Below, piece by piece: positions 26,583-34,334 of a DNA stretch of 64,000 nucleotides (the stretch's first letter is position 1; every line of letters starts with the position of its first letter). Position numbers and translations under genes: made by a program. The stretch is from Gammaproteobacteria bacterium (GTDB taxonomy: Bacteria; Pseudomonadota; Gammaproteobacteria; Enterobacterales; Alteromonadaceae): assembly GCA_018222985.1 (NCBI GenBank), contig JAAEZG010000006.1, forward strand, positions 124,001 through 188,000. The letters run 5' to 3'. Under the pieces are notes generated by a model. It did no database searches. It was not told the origin of the DNA and saw nothing but the letters and a program-made list of their open reading frames with translations.

Positions 26583-27644
26583 ATGCGAACCCTATTTTTT
26601 GCTATTTTGCTGTCTGTTTTATGCTGCGCAAATACCGCCAAAGCCGCGGTAGAGCTGAAACAAATGTACCAAGCGCGCGTTCCCGTAGCGAGTCAAGCGG
26701 CTGCCGATCGTGACGCCGCTTTGCAGCAAGCATTGCAGCGAACTTTTATTCGAGTATCCGGTGATGACACCTTGCTGAGCCATGAAAAAGTACGATTTGC
26801 ATTGCAAAATGTACGTAATTTCGTGCAGCAATATGGTTACCAACAAAGTGATGAAGGTTTGTTGTTGTGGGTGCAGTTTGATCAACCACAAGTCGACCGT
26901 ACCATTCAAAGTGCTGGCTCTGGCATTTGGAGTAGTCTGCGCCCAGAGCTGTTATTTTGGCTGGTGCTAGAAAACGAGCGCTTGCAGCGCTCAATTATTG
27001 GTACCGCCGATGTCGAGCCGCTGGTTGAGCAATTACGTGAGCAAGCAAAAATACGTGGCTTGCCGGTTAAGTTGCCGTTACTTGATCTGAATGACTCGAT
27101 GAGCCTGTCGGTTTTAGACTTATGGGCGCGATTTGACGATCGCATTGACTTTGCCAGCAGTCGTTATGATGCGGACGGCGTGGTGGTTGCGCGTATTTAC
27201 CAGTCGGATAGGGCAGTGACCGAGCAGACCTGGACCCTTGATTGGACACTAAAGTTGGCTGATATGCGTTGGCGCGGCGAAGTTGCTGCAGACGATCGTG
27301 CTGAGCTTGGGGCCAAGCTGATTGCCGATATATCGAAACAGCTTTCTTACCGTTATCGCATTAGCTCAAATGCCGAAGCCGCAGGGCTGTGGCGCGTTAA
27401 TATCGTGAACTTGCCGTCGGTAACCAGCGTGCTGCAGGCGGAACAACAACTTAATTCAGTGCCGTCGGTAAACCGTGTGCAACTGGTTAGTTACGGTGAG
27501 CACCGGGCAACTTTTGAGCTACATATTCAAACCGAAGCTGAACAAATCATGCGTGCCTTGGACATGACCCAGCAATTTGAGCCGGTGAATCAACAGCAGC
27601 GTGATAGCTTTGCAACCCCAGTATATCGTTGGAGCCAACCTTGA
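26583..27644 (+). CDS. DUF2066 exported protein
   Basis: A 353-residue protein with an N-terminal signal peptide (MRTLFFAILLSVLCCANTAKA, cleavage likely near AKA-AVE), so it is probably periplasmic or surface-associated. It matches the DUF2066 family found beside hda in many marine gammaproteobacteria; the function is unknown. I chose ATG 26583 because GAGG at 26574 precedes it and a proper signal peptide starts there; the frame opens 19 codons earlier. Its stop overlaps the hda TTG start. Confidence 0.85.
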   Translation: MRTLFFAILLSVLCCANTAKAAVELKQMYQARVPVASQAAADRDAALQQALQRTFIRVSGDDTLLSHEKVRFALQNVRNFVQQYGYQQSDEGLLLWVQFDQPQVDRTIQSAGSGIWSSLRPELLFWLVLENERLQRSIIGTADVEPLVEQLREQAKIRGLPVKLPLLDLNDSMSLSVLDLWARFDDRIDFASSRYDADGVVVARIYQSDRAVTEQTWTLDWTLKLADMRWRGEVAADDRAELGAKLIADISKQLSYRYRISSNAEAAGLWRVNIVNLPSVTSVLQAEQQLNSVPSVNRVQLVSYGEHRATFELHIQTEAEQIMRALDMTQQFEPVNQQQRDSFATPVYRWSQP

Positions 27645-28324
27645 GTGCGATAGCCCAGCTGCCCTTAGCGATTCAGTTACCGGACGATGAAACCTTTGCT
27701 ACTTTTGAGCTGGGTGACAACGCGGAATTGCTAGACGTTGTGCAACAACAGCAACGCGGGTTGGTTTACCTGTGGGGGCGCCAAGGGGTAGGCAAAAGCC
27801 ACCTATTACATGCGCTATGTGCCCACACCCAACAGCCGGCGATGTACTTGCCGCTCGGCGAGCTAAAAGACAGTATTCAGCCGCAGGTATTACAGGGGCT
27901 AGAGCAATACAGCTTGCTGTGTTTGGATGATATTGACGCGGTGCTAGGTGACACGCAGTGGTGTTATGAATTGTTCGCGTTGTTTAATCGCGTTCGTGAC
28001 CTTAATCACGGCTTATTGGTTGTTACCGCCCACAACGCTCCAGCCGCACTTGATGTTGCTGTAGCTGACGTGCACTCACGCTTGCAATGGGGCTTAACCT
28101 TGCAGGTGAAACCACTCAACGATGAGCACAAAGTGGCGGCGCTGCAGGCACGCGCCAAAAATCTGGGGTTGAGTTTAAGCGAAGACACCGCGCAATTTAT
28201 GGTGCAGCGGTTAGGGCGTGATATGCGCAGCCTAATGCGTTGTTTAACCAAGCTCGACCGCGCTTCTATCGCCGCGAAAAGACGTTTGACAATTCCTTTT
28301 GTCAAAGACGTATTAGCTATTTAA
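27641..28324 (+). CDS. hda: DnaA regulatory inactivator Hda
   Basis: A 227-residue AAA+ protein that, with the DNA-loaded sliding clamp, stimulates ATP hydrolysis on DnaA and so prevents re-initiation. The N-terminal clamp-binding segment is AQLPLAIQLP, Walker A is GRQGVGKS (46-53), Walker B LCLDDIDAV, and the sensor-2 region follows RLGRDMRSLMR. I chose TTG 27641 because GGAG lies 6 bases upstream and the protein then aligns from its first residues with E. coli Hda; TTG 27629 is the alternative. It ends with a four-base overlap with the convergent DUF2069 gene. Confidence 0.94.
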   Translation: MSAIAQLPLAIQLPDDETFATFELGDNAELLDVVQQQQRGLVYLWGRQGVGKSHLLHALCAHTQQPAMYLPLGELKDSIQPQVLQGLEQYSLLCLDDIDAVLGDTQWCYELFALFNRVRDLNHGLLVVTAHNAPAALDVAVADVHSRLQWGLTLQVKPLNDEHKVAALQARAKNLGLSLSEDTAQFMVQRLGRDMRSLMRCLTKLDRASIAAKRRLTIPFVKDVLAI

Positions 28325-28725
28325 TTTTGGTCCTTTAGCTTTTTCAGGCCTAACCCTAACGCTCGCCCTTGACGACGTGCATACCAAGTACAACCGACAA
28401 ATGCTCCGGTGGTTAACAGTAACTCTGCAATGGCAAAACCACGCTCCTCTGGTGCCACATAAAGCATGGTTAAACTATGAAGGTAGTACCACATTAAAAC
28501 AAAGTTCGTCCACGCATAGGTATAGGGTTTGCCGCGTAGCAGGCCGGGTAATGGAAACAACAATGGCGCTACCCACAAGGCGAGGCGGAAAGTCAGGCTA
28601 AACTCGCTATTGCTTTGACACCAAACTTGCCAAATAACCATGAGCCCTAGCAACCCCAAGTAACTAGCCAGGGCCAACACACGAATTTCTCGAATACGGG
28701 AGTCGTTAGACTGTGGTGTCGTCAT
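28321..28725 (-). CDS. DUF2069 membrane protein
   Basis: A 134-residue protein with four predicted transmembrane helices (about 17-35, 45-62, 69-88, 96-113) and a basic C-terminal tail (RRQGRALGLGLKKLKDQN). It matches DUF2069, a family of unknown function found near hda, wrbA and arsC in gammaproteobacteria. It overlaps the upstream wrbA-like gene by four bases, so the arsC-wrbA-DUF2069 set forms one tightly packed operon. Confidence 0.85.
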   Translation of the reverse strand: MTTPQSNDSRIREIRVLALASYLGLLGLMVIWQVWCQSNSEFSLTFRLALWVAPLLFPLPGLLRGKPYTYAWTNFVLMWYYLHSLTMLYVAPEERGFAIAELLLTTGAFVGCTWYARRQGRALGLGLKKLKDQN

Positions 28726-29309
28726 AGTTGTCCTTGCAGTTGCGCAGTTTTAAGTGCGGCGGCGCTGTAGGTAACCCGTTTACCTAAAGCAACAGCAGCC
28801 TGTTGTTCATGTTCGCTAAGCTTATTGGGGTTGTGATGTGTCACGTGGCTTGCCCCATACGGAGAGCCTCCCGTTTGTGTTTGTTGTATGGCCGGCTCGG
28901 TGTAGGGAATACCGCACAGCAACATACCATGATGCAACAACGGCACCCCCATGGCTAAGAGTGTCGATTCTTGCCCACTGTGCATGCTACTGCCCGAAGT
29001 AAATACCGCTGCAGGCTTGCCTTGTAGCTGGCCCTTCAACCATATCGAACTGGTACCTTCCCAGAATTGCTGAAGCGCGCTGGCCATATGGCCAAATCGC
29101 ACAGGGCTACCCATGATCAGGCCATCGCACTGGGACAGCTCTTGTGGCTCTAGGGCTAAATCGCGCGCGCTCGCAGGTTCACCAGGGCCGCTAACGGTGC
29201 GCAATAAGGCATCGCCGCCGGCTTGAGTAATGCCACTGGCAATGGCATCGGCCAGCTTCTGTGTGCTGCCATTACGGCTGTAATACAACACAATAATTTG
29301 CGGGCGCAT
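28722..29309 (-). CDS. wrbA: NAD(P)H:quinone oxidoreductase, WrbA type
   Basis: A 195-residue flavodoxin-like FMN protein of the WrbA family, which reduces quinones by two electrons. The FMN phosphate loop is YYSRNGSTQKLAD, followed by GSPVRFGHMASALQQFWE and the FTSGSSMHSGQESTLL flavin segment. It ends with GGSPYGASHVT, typical of WrbA. It is the middle gene of an arsC-wrbA-DUF2069 operon, starting directly after the arsC-like stop. Confidence 0.9.
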   Translation of the reverse strand: MRPQIIVLYYSRNGSTQKLADAIASGITQAGGDALLRTVSGPGEPASARDLALEPQELSQCDGLIMGSPVRFGHMASALQQFWEGTSSIWLKGQLQGKPAAVFTSGSSMHSGQESTLLAMGVPLLHHGMLLCGIPYTEPAIQQTQTGGSPYGASHVTHHNPNKLSEHEQQAAVALGKRVTYSAAALKTAQLQGQL

Positions 29310-29663
29310 TTAATCCAGTAACTCCAGTACAGCTTCAGGAGGGCGGCCTAAACGTGCCTGCTCGCCAACCACCACAATAGGGCGCTCGATTAACTTGGGC
29401 TCGTTGGTCATGGCTTCTAACAATGCATTTTCGTCGGTAACATCAGCCAACTTTTGCGCTTTATATGCGTCTTCTTTGGAGCGCATCAATTCACGCGCAG
29501 AAATAAAGCCAAGTTGTTTTACCAACGTTTTTAATTCTGTCACACTAGGTGGTGTTTTAAGGTACTCAACAACCTGCGGCTCAACGCCATGTTGTTCGAG
29601 TAACTGCAAGGTTTGGCGGCTTTTTGAGCAGCGTGGGTTGTGATAAATCGTGACCTGAGCCAT
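29310..29663 (-). CDS. arsC: ArsC-like glutaredoxin-dependent reductase (YfgD type)
   Basis: A 117-residue thioredoxin-fold protein of the ArsC family with HNPRCSKSRQTL (catalytic Cys12) and ERPIVVVGEQARLGRPPE (arsenate- or anion-binding arginines). It corresponds to E. coli YfgD, which lies next to hda and bepA. Arsenate reduction is likely by family, but no arsenic transporter or ArsR gene is nearby, so it may have another redox substrate. It is the first gene of an operon with wrbA and DUF2069. Confidence 0.88.
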   Translation of the reverse strand: MAQVTIYHNPRCSKSRQTLQLLEQHGVEPQVVEYLKTPPSVTELKTLVKQLGFISARELMRSKEDAYKAQKLADVTDENALLEAMTNEPKLIERPIVVVGEQARLGRPPEAVLELLD

Positions 29664-29710
29664 AGCTTAAAATCCTCTAGTTCGTGAACCAATAGCTTAA
29701 GGGAAACTGT

Positions 29711-30178
29711 ATGCGTTGTCGATTTTTGCCCGTGATTTTAGCGCTAAGTGTTGGGCTTTTAAGCGCTTGTCAGCCCGCCAGTGATTTTCAGACGGATGAT
29801 CGCGGTGGCGTCGCATGGCAACAGCTACGCGGCCAATATGTGGTGGTTAATTACTTTGCCGAATGGTGTGCGCCGTGTTTACGCGAGTTACCCGAGCTGA
29901 ATGAATTTCATCATTTGTATGGCGACCAGGTGACCTTGTTAGGGGTTAGCTTCGATGGGCTCAATAATGACGAGCTGGCGGCACTGAAGCAAGAGTACAA
30001 CATTGAGTTTACCTTAGTGCAGAACGAACCTGTGCCTAACTTGCCATTTCCAACACCGAACGCATTACCAGCCACGTACATTGTCACGCCAGAAGGTGAA
30101 GTGAAAGGCCCACTTTTAGGTGAGCAAACCTTACAAAGCTTAGCCGCGGCTACCGGTGCTGATACTCTCAAGCAGTGA
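29711..30178 (+). CDS. TlpA/ResA-like thioredoxin-fold lipoprotein
   Basis: A 155-residue protein with a lipoprotein signal (LLSAC, lipidated Cys20) and a thioredoxin domain with the WCAPC active site at 52-56, followed by the cis-proline segment LPATYIV. It should act in the periplasm, attached to a membrane, as a thiol-disulphide oxidoreductase. The substrate is unknown. Its last 39 bases overlap the end of bepA on the other strand. The neighbouring BepA promotes assembly of outer-membrane LptD, a disulphide-containing protein, so a link is possible but unproven. Confidence 0.87.
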   Translation: MRCRFLPVILALSVGLLSACQPASDFQTDDRGGVAWQQLRGQYVVVNYFAEWCAPCLRELPELNEFHHLYGDQVTLLGVSFDGLNNDELAALKQEYNIEFTLVQNEPVPNLPFPTPNALPATYIVTPEGEVKGPLLGEQTLQSLAAATGADTLKQ

Positions 30179-31600
30179 TTTTTGCGCCATAAGTTGCTCA
30201 ATACGGGCCTGCAAGCGACGTTTTTCGATATCGAGACCGGTTTGCTTATGGGCTTTATGCAAATGCTCAATGGCTTGATCGAAGGCCCCATGAAGGGCGG
30301 CGGACTCAGCCATAATGCCGTGCATGGCACTCATATCACCACTTAAGCGGTACGCCTTGGCCAGTAAATCGAGTGCCAAAACATGATCGCTCTCACGCTG
30401 CAAATAGTCTCGCAGCAACGAAATCGCTAAGCTGTACCGTTTGGCTTCAATGGCCACATTGGCAAAATTAATTGTAATGGTCTGCTCATTAGGCTGGCGA
30501 ATATAGGCCTTTTCGAGCAAGGAAAGCGCTTCATCGTAACGTCGCTCAGCTAATAAAATGTCACTTTGCACATCAAGATAAAACGTATTGTATGGTTCTG
30601 ATTGCAACAACGGCGCTAACATTTCTTCCGCCTCGCTAAAGCGCTTGTTATCGAGCAATACAATTGCCAAACCATAACGCGCTGCCGCAGCGTGCGAAGG
30701 CTGAATTCCTATTTCTTGCAACTGCTGACGCAAGGCATTTTCGGTCAGCGTTTTGGTGTAGCGCGCTTGCACCCGGTATTTGGCTAATAAAAATGTCGCT
30801 TCGTCGCGGCGTTCTACACGCGGTAAAAGGGCGGTGCGAGCGCGCATTTCGGACAGTCGACTTTCGCTGTATGGGTGAGTTAACAAAAACTCTGGCGGGC
30901 GTGACATATAGCGATATTTTTCAGTTAAGCGGCCGAAGAAGTCAACCGCGCCGCGCGGGTCAAATCCGGCACGGTTAAGAATATCGAACCCCACGCGGTC
31001 GGCTTCTTGTTCAAACTGGCGGGTATAGTTAATTTGCATCTGCTGACCACCAGCAATGGTGCCACTCAGCGCTGCCATGCCAAGTTGCGGGTTAATCACC
31101 GACAAAATAAGTGAGCCCAATACCGCTGCCATCATGGTGGGCGAGCTGTTCGACATGCGTTCCATGTTGCGCACAATATGGCGCTGCGAAACGTGCGCCA
31201 CCTCGTGAGCAAGCACCGAAGCGAACTCAGATTCTGTTTGCGCTTCGGTAATCAAGCCGGTGTGCATACCCACATAGCCACCGAAGAAGGCAAATGCGTT
31301 AATGTCTTTTTGATTTATCCAAAAAAACGTGAAGGGAAACTTCACACCTTCGGCTTCGCGAACAATGCGGGAACCAATGTCTTGCAGGTATTCGTCAAGC
31401 ACTGGGTCGTGCACCATTGGCGACATTGAACGTAACTGGCGCATATACATATCGCCAAATATTTGTTCGCGCTCAATGGTCATGACGGAGGCACCCGCAG
31501 TACCTATTTCGGGTAAACGTTCTTGTGCCATGGAGCTTGCCGAAAAGGAAATACCCACTGCGAGGCTTAATGCTGAAATTGTGAAAAGTAACTGCTTCAT
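30140..31600 (-). CDS. bepA: Periplasmic M48 protease/chaperone BepA
   Basis: A 486-residue zinc metalloprotease that edits and supports outer-membrane protein assembly at the BAM complex. The signal peptide is at residues 1-25 (ending SSMAQ), the zinc motif is HEVAHVSQRH with the third ligand in FEQEADRVG, and the C-terminal 180 residues are tetratricopeptide repeats. I chose ATG 31600, which gives a proper signal peptide; an upstream in-frame ATG at 31624 would add eight residues before it. A sigma-E-type promoter lies just upstream, matching known sigma-E control of bepA in E. coli. Confidence 0.95.
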   Translation of the reverse strand: MKQLLFTISALSLAVGISFSASSMAQERLPEIGTAGASVMTIEREQIFGDMYMRQLRSMSPMVHDPVLDEYLQDIGSRIVREAEGVKFPFTFFWINQKDINAFAFFGGYVGMHTGLITEAQTESEFASVLAHEVAHVSQRHIVRNMERMSNSSPTMMAAVLGSLILSVINPQLGMAALSGTIAGGQQMQINYTRQFEQEADRVGFDILNRAGFDPRGAVDFFGRLTEKYRYMSRPPEFLLTHPYSESRLSEMRARTALLPRVERRDEATFLLAKYRVQARYTKTLTENALRQQLQEIGIQPSHAAAARYGLAIVLLDNKRFSEAEEMLAPLLQSEPYNTFYLDVQSDILLAERRYDEALSLLEKAYIRQPNEQTITINFANVAIEAKRYSLAISLLRDYLQRESDHVLALDLLAKAYRLSGDMSAMHGIMAESAALHGAFDQAIEHLHKAHKQTGLDIEKRRLQARIEQLMAQKSLLESISTGSRG

Positions 31601-31626
31601 GATGTGCGCCTGAAAAACCTGCAATG

Positions 31627-31654
31627 TTCGAGTATAAATTTGTGAAAAGGTTCC
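31627..31654 (-). promoter_or_regulatory. Sigma-E (RpoE)-type promoter of bepA
   Basis: Read on the minus strand, GGAACCT (31654-31648) is a sigma-E -35 element. It is followed after exactly 16 bases by TCGAA (31631-31627), which fits the TCNNA -10. The -10 is 27 bases from the bepA start codon. E. coli bepA belongs to the envelope-stress regulon. Confidence 0.65.
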
Positions 31655-31758
31655 TAATTTACAGGCTCAATACTGTAACTTAAACGTGTTCACAGCTATG
31701 ATGTGGTATCTCGAGAAAGCATGCAACGCTTTTACTCAAACAATTGGAGTGGGTTTAC

Positions 31759-32835
31759 ATGTTTGATTACATGAAACAATGGTACAACCGCAAGTTTTCA
31801 GATCCTGATGCAATTACGTTATTTTTGCTGCTACTGACAAGCTTCGCTCTAATTATTCTGTTTAGCGATGTTCTTGCGCCGCTGTTAGTGGCGCTGGTAT
31901 TGGCCTATTTATTAGAGTGGCCGGTACAGCGTATTAGTGCAACAGGTTTGCCAAGGCTTAGTGCGGTGTTGGTGGTATACACCAGCTTTATTGCTGTCAT
32001 TGTGGCGCTAATGTTGTTTTTAGTGCCTGTTATTTGGCAGCAGTCCGTCGCCCTTGTTGGCGAACTTCCGCAAATGTTTTCGCAGTTCAAGGTGTTACTA
32101 AACCGCCTTCCTGAACTGTTTCCTGAATATATCACGCAAGCTAATATTAATGACTTTATAGAAACCACCACCAATCGCGCGTTGCTGTTTGGCGAAACCT
32201 TATTAAGCCAATCGGTTAGTCGCATTATTGGCATTATGGCCTTGCTGATTTACTTGATTGTGGTGCCGTTGCTGGTGTTCTTCATGCTGAAAGACAAGCA
32301 CCATTTATTGGCACATGTCAGTAAAGTTTTACCGCGAAACCGTCGTCTTATTGCTCAAGTGAGTGATGAAATGAACGTGCAGATCATGAACTATATTCGC
32401 GGCAAAGCCGTCGAAGTCGTGGTGGTTGGGGTATTCACTTATATTTGCTTTGCCCTGTTTGACTTACGTTACGCGGCATTGTTGGCTGTGCTGGTCGGTT
32501 TTTCGGTACTTATTCCATACATTGGTGCGGCGGTCGTTACGCTGCCGGTGTTCTTGGTGGCGCTGTTTCAGTTTGGTTGGACCGGCATGTTCGCTTGGGT
32601 GATGATTGTGTACCTAATTATTCAAGCGTTAGACGGAAACTTATTGGTGCCACTGTTGTTTTCAGAGGCGGTGAGTTTAAATCCGGTTTACATTATTGCC
32701 GCGGTTTTAATATTCGGCGGATTGTGGGGTTTTTGGGGGGTGTTTTTCGCCATACCGTTGGCCAGCCTAGTCAAGGCCGTGATTACGGCCTTGTCGTCAA
32801 AAGCTGAACCAACGTCAGGCGAGCAGCAAACTTAA
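31759..32835 (+). CDS. perM: AI-2E family permease PerM
   Basis: A 358-residue inner-membrane protein of the AI-2 exporter-like family (PerM/YfgO in E. coli). It has two N-terminal helices, a polar stretch (about 85-150), and about six further helices including the conserved IVVPLLVFFMLKDKHHLL and LFSEAVSLNPVYIIAAVLIFGG. Transport function is not settled for this branch. I chose ATG 31759 because GGAG at 31746 lies 9 bases upstream; TTG 31744 overlaps that site. It is divergent from bepA, as in E. coli, and overlaps the end of bcp by four bases. Confidence 0.9.
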   Translation: MFDYMKQWYNRKFSDPDAITLFLLLLTSFALIILFSDVLAPLLVALVLAYLLEWPVQRISATGLPRLSAVLVVYTSFIAVIVALMLFLVPVIWQQSVALVGELPQMFSQFKVLLNRLPELFPEYITQANINDFIETTTNRALLFGETLLSQSVSRIIGIMALLIYLIVVPLLVFFMLKDKHHLLAHVSKVLPRNRRLIAQVSDEMNVQIMNYIRGKAVEVVVVGVFTYICFALFDLRYAALLAVLVGFSVLIPYIGAAVVTLPVFLVALFQFGWTGMFAWVMIVYLIIQALDGNLLVPLLFSEAVSLNPVYIIAAVLIFGGLWGFWGVFFAIPLASLVKAVITALSSKAEPTSGEQQT

Positions 32836-33302
32836 GCGTCAGCTAGGTGGTCTAAAACCACTTGGTGATGGTCTTTGGTTTTGAACTTGTCGAATACATG
32901 GGCAATAGTTCCGTCTTGGTTCACTAAGAAGCTAATACGGTGCAAGCCGTCGTATTCGCGGCCCATAAACTTTTTCAAACCCCAAACTCCAAAGGCTTCG
33001 GCAACCTTGTGGTCAACATCACCCAATAGGGTAAAATTGAGTTGATCGCGTTCAGTGAACTTGGCTAAGCGCTTTGGCTCGTCCGTGCTAATTCCAACCA
33101 CTTGCACTTGGTGCTGCTGAAGTTGTTTCATATGGTCACGTAGCTGTTGCGCTTGCACCGTGCAACCAGGTGTCATGGCCTTAGGGTAGAAATAAACTAA
33201 CACACGGCCTTTGGCGAGTAGCTCATTGAGCGACACCGGCGCATTGTTTGCATCAGGAAGAGTAAATTGAGGGGCTTTGTCACCTACTTTTAAGGTATTC
33301 AT
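32832..33302 (-). CDS. bcp: Thioredoxin-dependent thiol peroxidase (bacterioferritin comigratory protein)
   Basis: A 156-residue peroxiredoxin with the peroxidatic cysteine Cys47 in AMTPGCTVQAQQLRD. The resolving cysteine of E. coli Bcp, five residues later, is replaced by Gln, and no other cysteine is present, so this is a one-Cys type. I chose the start at 33302 (MNTLKVGDKAPQFTLP) with GGAG 6 bases upstream. The frame remains open for 130 codons further upstream, but that part antisenses dapA and shows no similarity. It is divergent from dapA. Confidence 0.94.
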   Translation of the reverse strand: MNTLKVGDKAPQFTLPDANNAPVSLNELLAKGRVLVYFYPKAMTPGCTVQAQQLRDHMKQLQQHQVQVVGISTDEPKRLAKFTERDQLNFTLLGDVDHKVAEAFGVWGLKKFMGREYDGLHRISFLVNQDGTIAHVFDKFKTKDHHQVVLDHLADA

Positions 33303-33359
33303 AGTTTCTCCAACTAGCCAGTGTAAAAGAATTGCCACAGGCTTTTTATCATAAAAGAA

Positions 33360-33386
33360 GCGCTGCCGAGACGCAAAGGGCAGCGC
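33360..33386. promoter_or_regulatory. Perfect inverted repeat between bcp and dapA
   Basis: GCGCTGCC (33360-33367) and GGCAGCGC (33379-33386) form an 8-bp GC-rich stem around an 11-base loop in the divergent intergenic region. It could be an operator or the base of a dapA leader hairpin. On the minus strand it is followed by TTCTTTTAT, which resembles a weak terminator, but it points away from any gene end. Confidence 0.35.
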
Positions 33387-33447
33387 AGCCTTGTTATTAC
33401 AGGGCGGTAAAAGTACCATTGCGGTAGAACAAATTATTGGGGGCAGT

Positions 33448-34323
33448 ATGTTAACAGGTAGTATCGTTGCGTTGGTAACGCCGTTTACCCAACAAGGAAA
33501 CGTCGATTTCAATGCGTTAGAAGCATTGGTGAACTGGCATTGTGAGGCGGGCACTGACGCTATTGTAGCCATGGGCACAACCGGTGAGTCAGCCACCATG
33601 AGCCATGATGAGCACATTTTGGTGGTATCAGCTGTTGCTGAACTGGCGGCGGGGCGTATTGCCGTAATCGCCGGTAACGGTTCAAATGCCACCGCCGAAG
33701 CGGTGCATCTTACCGAGCGTATGGCTAGCCTGCCTATTCAAGGTTTTCTAAACGTTAACCCATATTACAACAAGCCGTCGCAACGTGGCTTGTTGGCGCA
33801 TTACAAAGCCTGTGCAGAAGCTTCAGACTTGCCTCAATTGCTGTATAACGTGCCGGGGCGCACCGCCGCTGATATTTTGCCTGAACAGGTTGCTGAATTA
33901 GCACAAATTCCCAATATTGTTGGCATTAAAGAAGCGACTGGCGACGTTGCTCGGGTTGCCCTGTTAAAGCAACTATGTGGCGATGACTTTATTTTACTAA
34001 GCGGTGACGACGGTACCGGTTGTGAATTTATGCTGCAGGGTGGCCACGGAGTGATTAGTGTGACTGCCAATGTAATGCCGGCGCAAATGAAAGCCATGGT
34101 AGCCGCAGCAACCCAAGGCGATGCGCCAACAGCAAAAGCCATTGATGCGCAAATGGCGGTTATTCATGAAGCAATGTTTGTGCAGTCAAACCCTATTCCA
34201 GTGAAGTGGGCATTGTCATTAATGGGCAAACTTGAAGCGAATTATCGGTTACCGATGACCGAACCGGAACTTCTGCAGCAACAACATATCGAACAAGCAT
34301 TAAAACAAGCAGAATTAATTTAA
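33448..34323 (+). CDS. dapA: 4-hydroxy-tetrahydrodipicolinate synthase
   Basis: A 291-residue TIM-barrel aldolase that condenses pyruvate with aspartate semialdehyde, the first committed step to diaminopimelate and lysine. The Schiff-base lysine is in NIVGIKEATGD, the catalytic tyrosine in LLYNVPGRTAAD, and the N-terminal MGTTGESATMSHDE is conserved. ATG 33448 follows a G-rich ribosome-binding site (TTGGGGGCAG). It is followed 11 bases later by bamC, the same operon order as in E. coli. Confidence 0.97.
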   Translation: MLTGSIVALVTPFTQQGNVDFNALEALVNWHCEAGTDAIVAMGTTGESATMSHDEHILVVSAVAELAAGRIAVIAGNGSNATAEAVHLTERMASLPIQGFLNVNPYYNKPSQRGLLAHYKACAEASDLPQLLYNVPGRTAADILPEQVAELAQIPNIVGIKEATGDVARVALLKQLCGDDFILLSGDDGTGCEFMLQGGHGVISVTANVMPAQMKAMVAAATQGDAPTAKAIDAQMAVIHEAMFVQSNPIPVKWALSLMGKLEANYRLPMTEPELLQQQHIEQALKQAELI

Positions 34324-34334
34324 GCGGAGCAATA

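Noticed and set aside
33303-33692. 130-codon upstream extension of bcp
   Set aside because: It runs antisense through the dapA start, has no peroxiredoxin similarity, and a good ribosome-binding site is present at the true start 33302.
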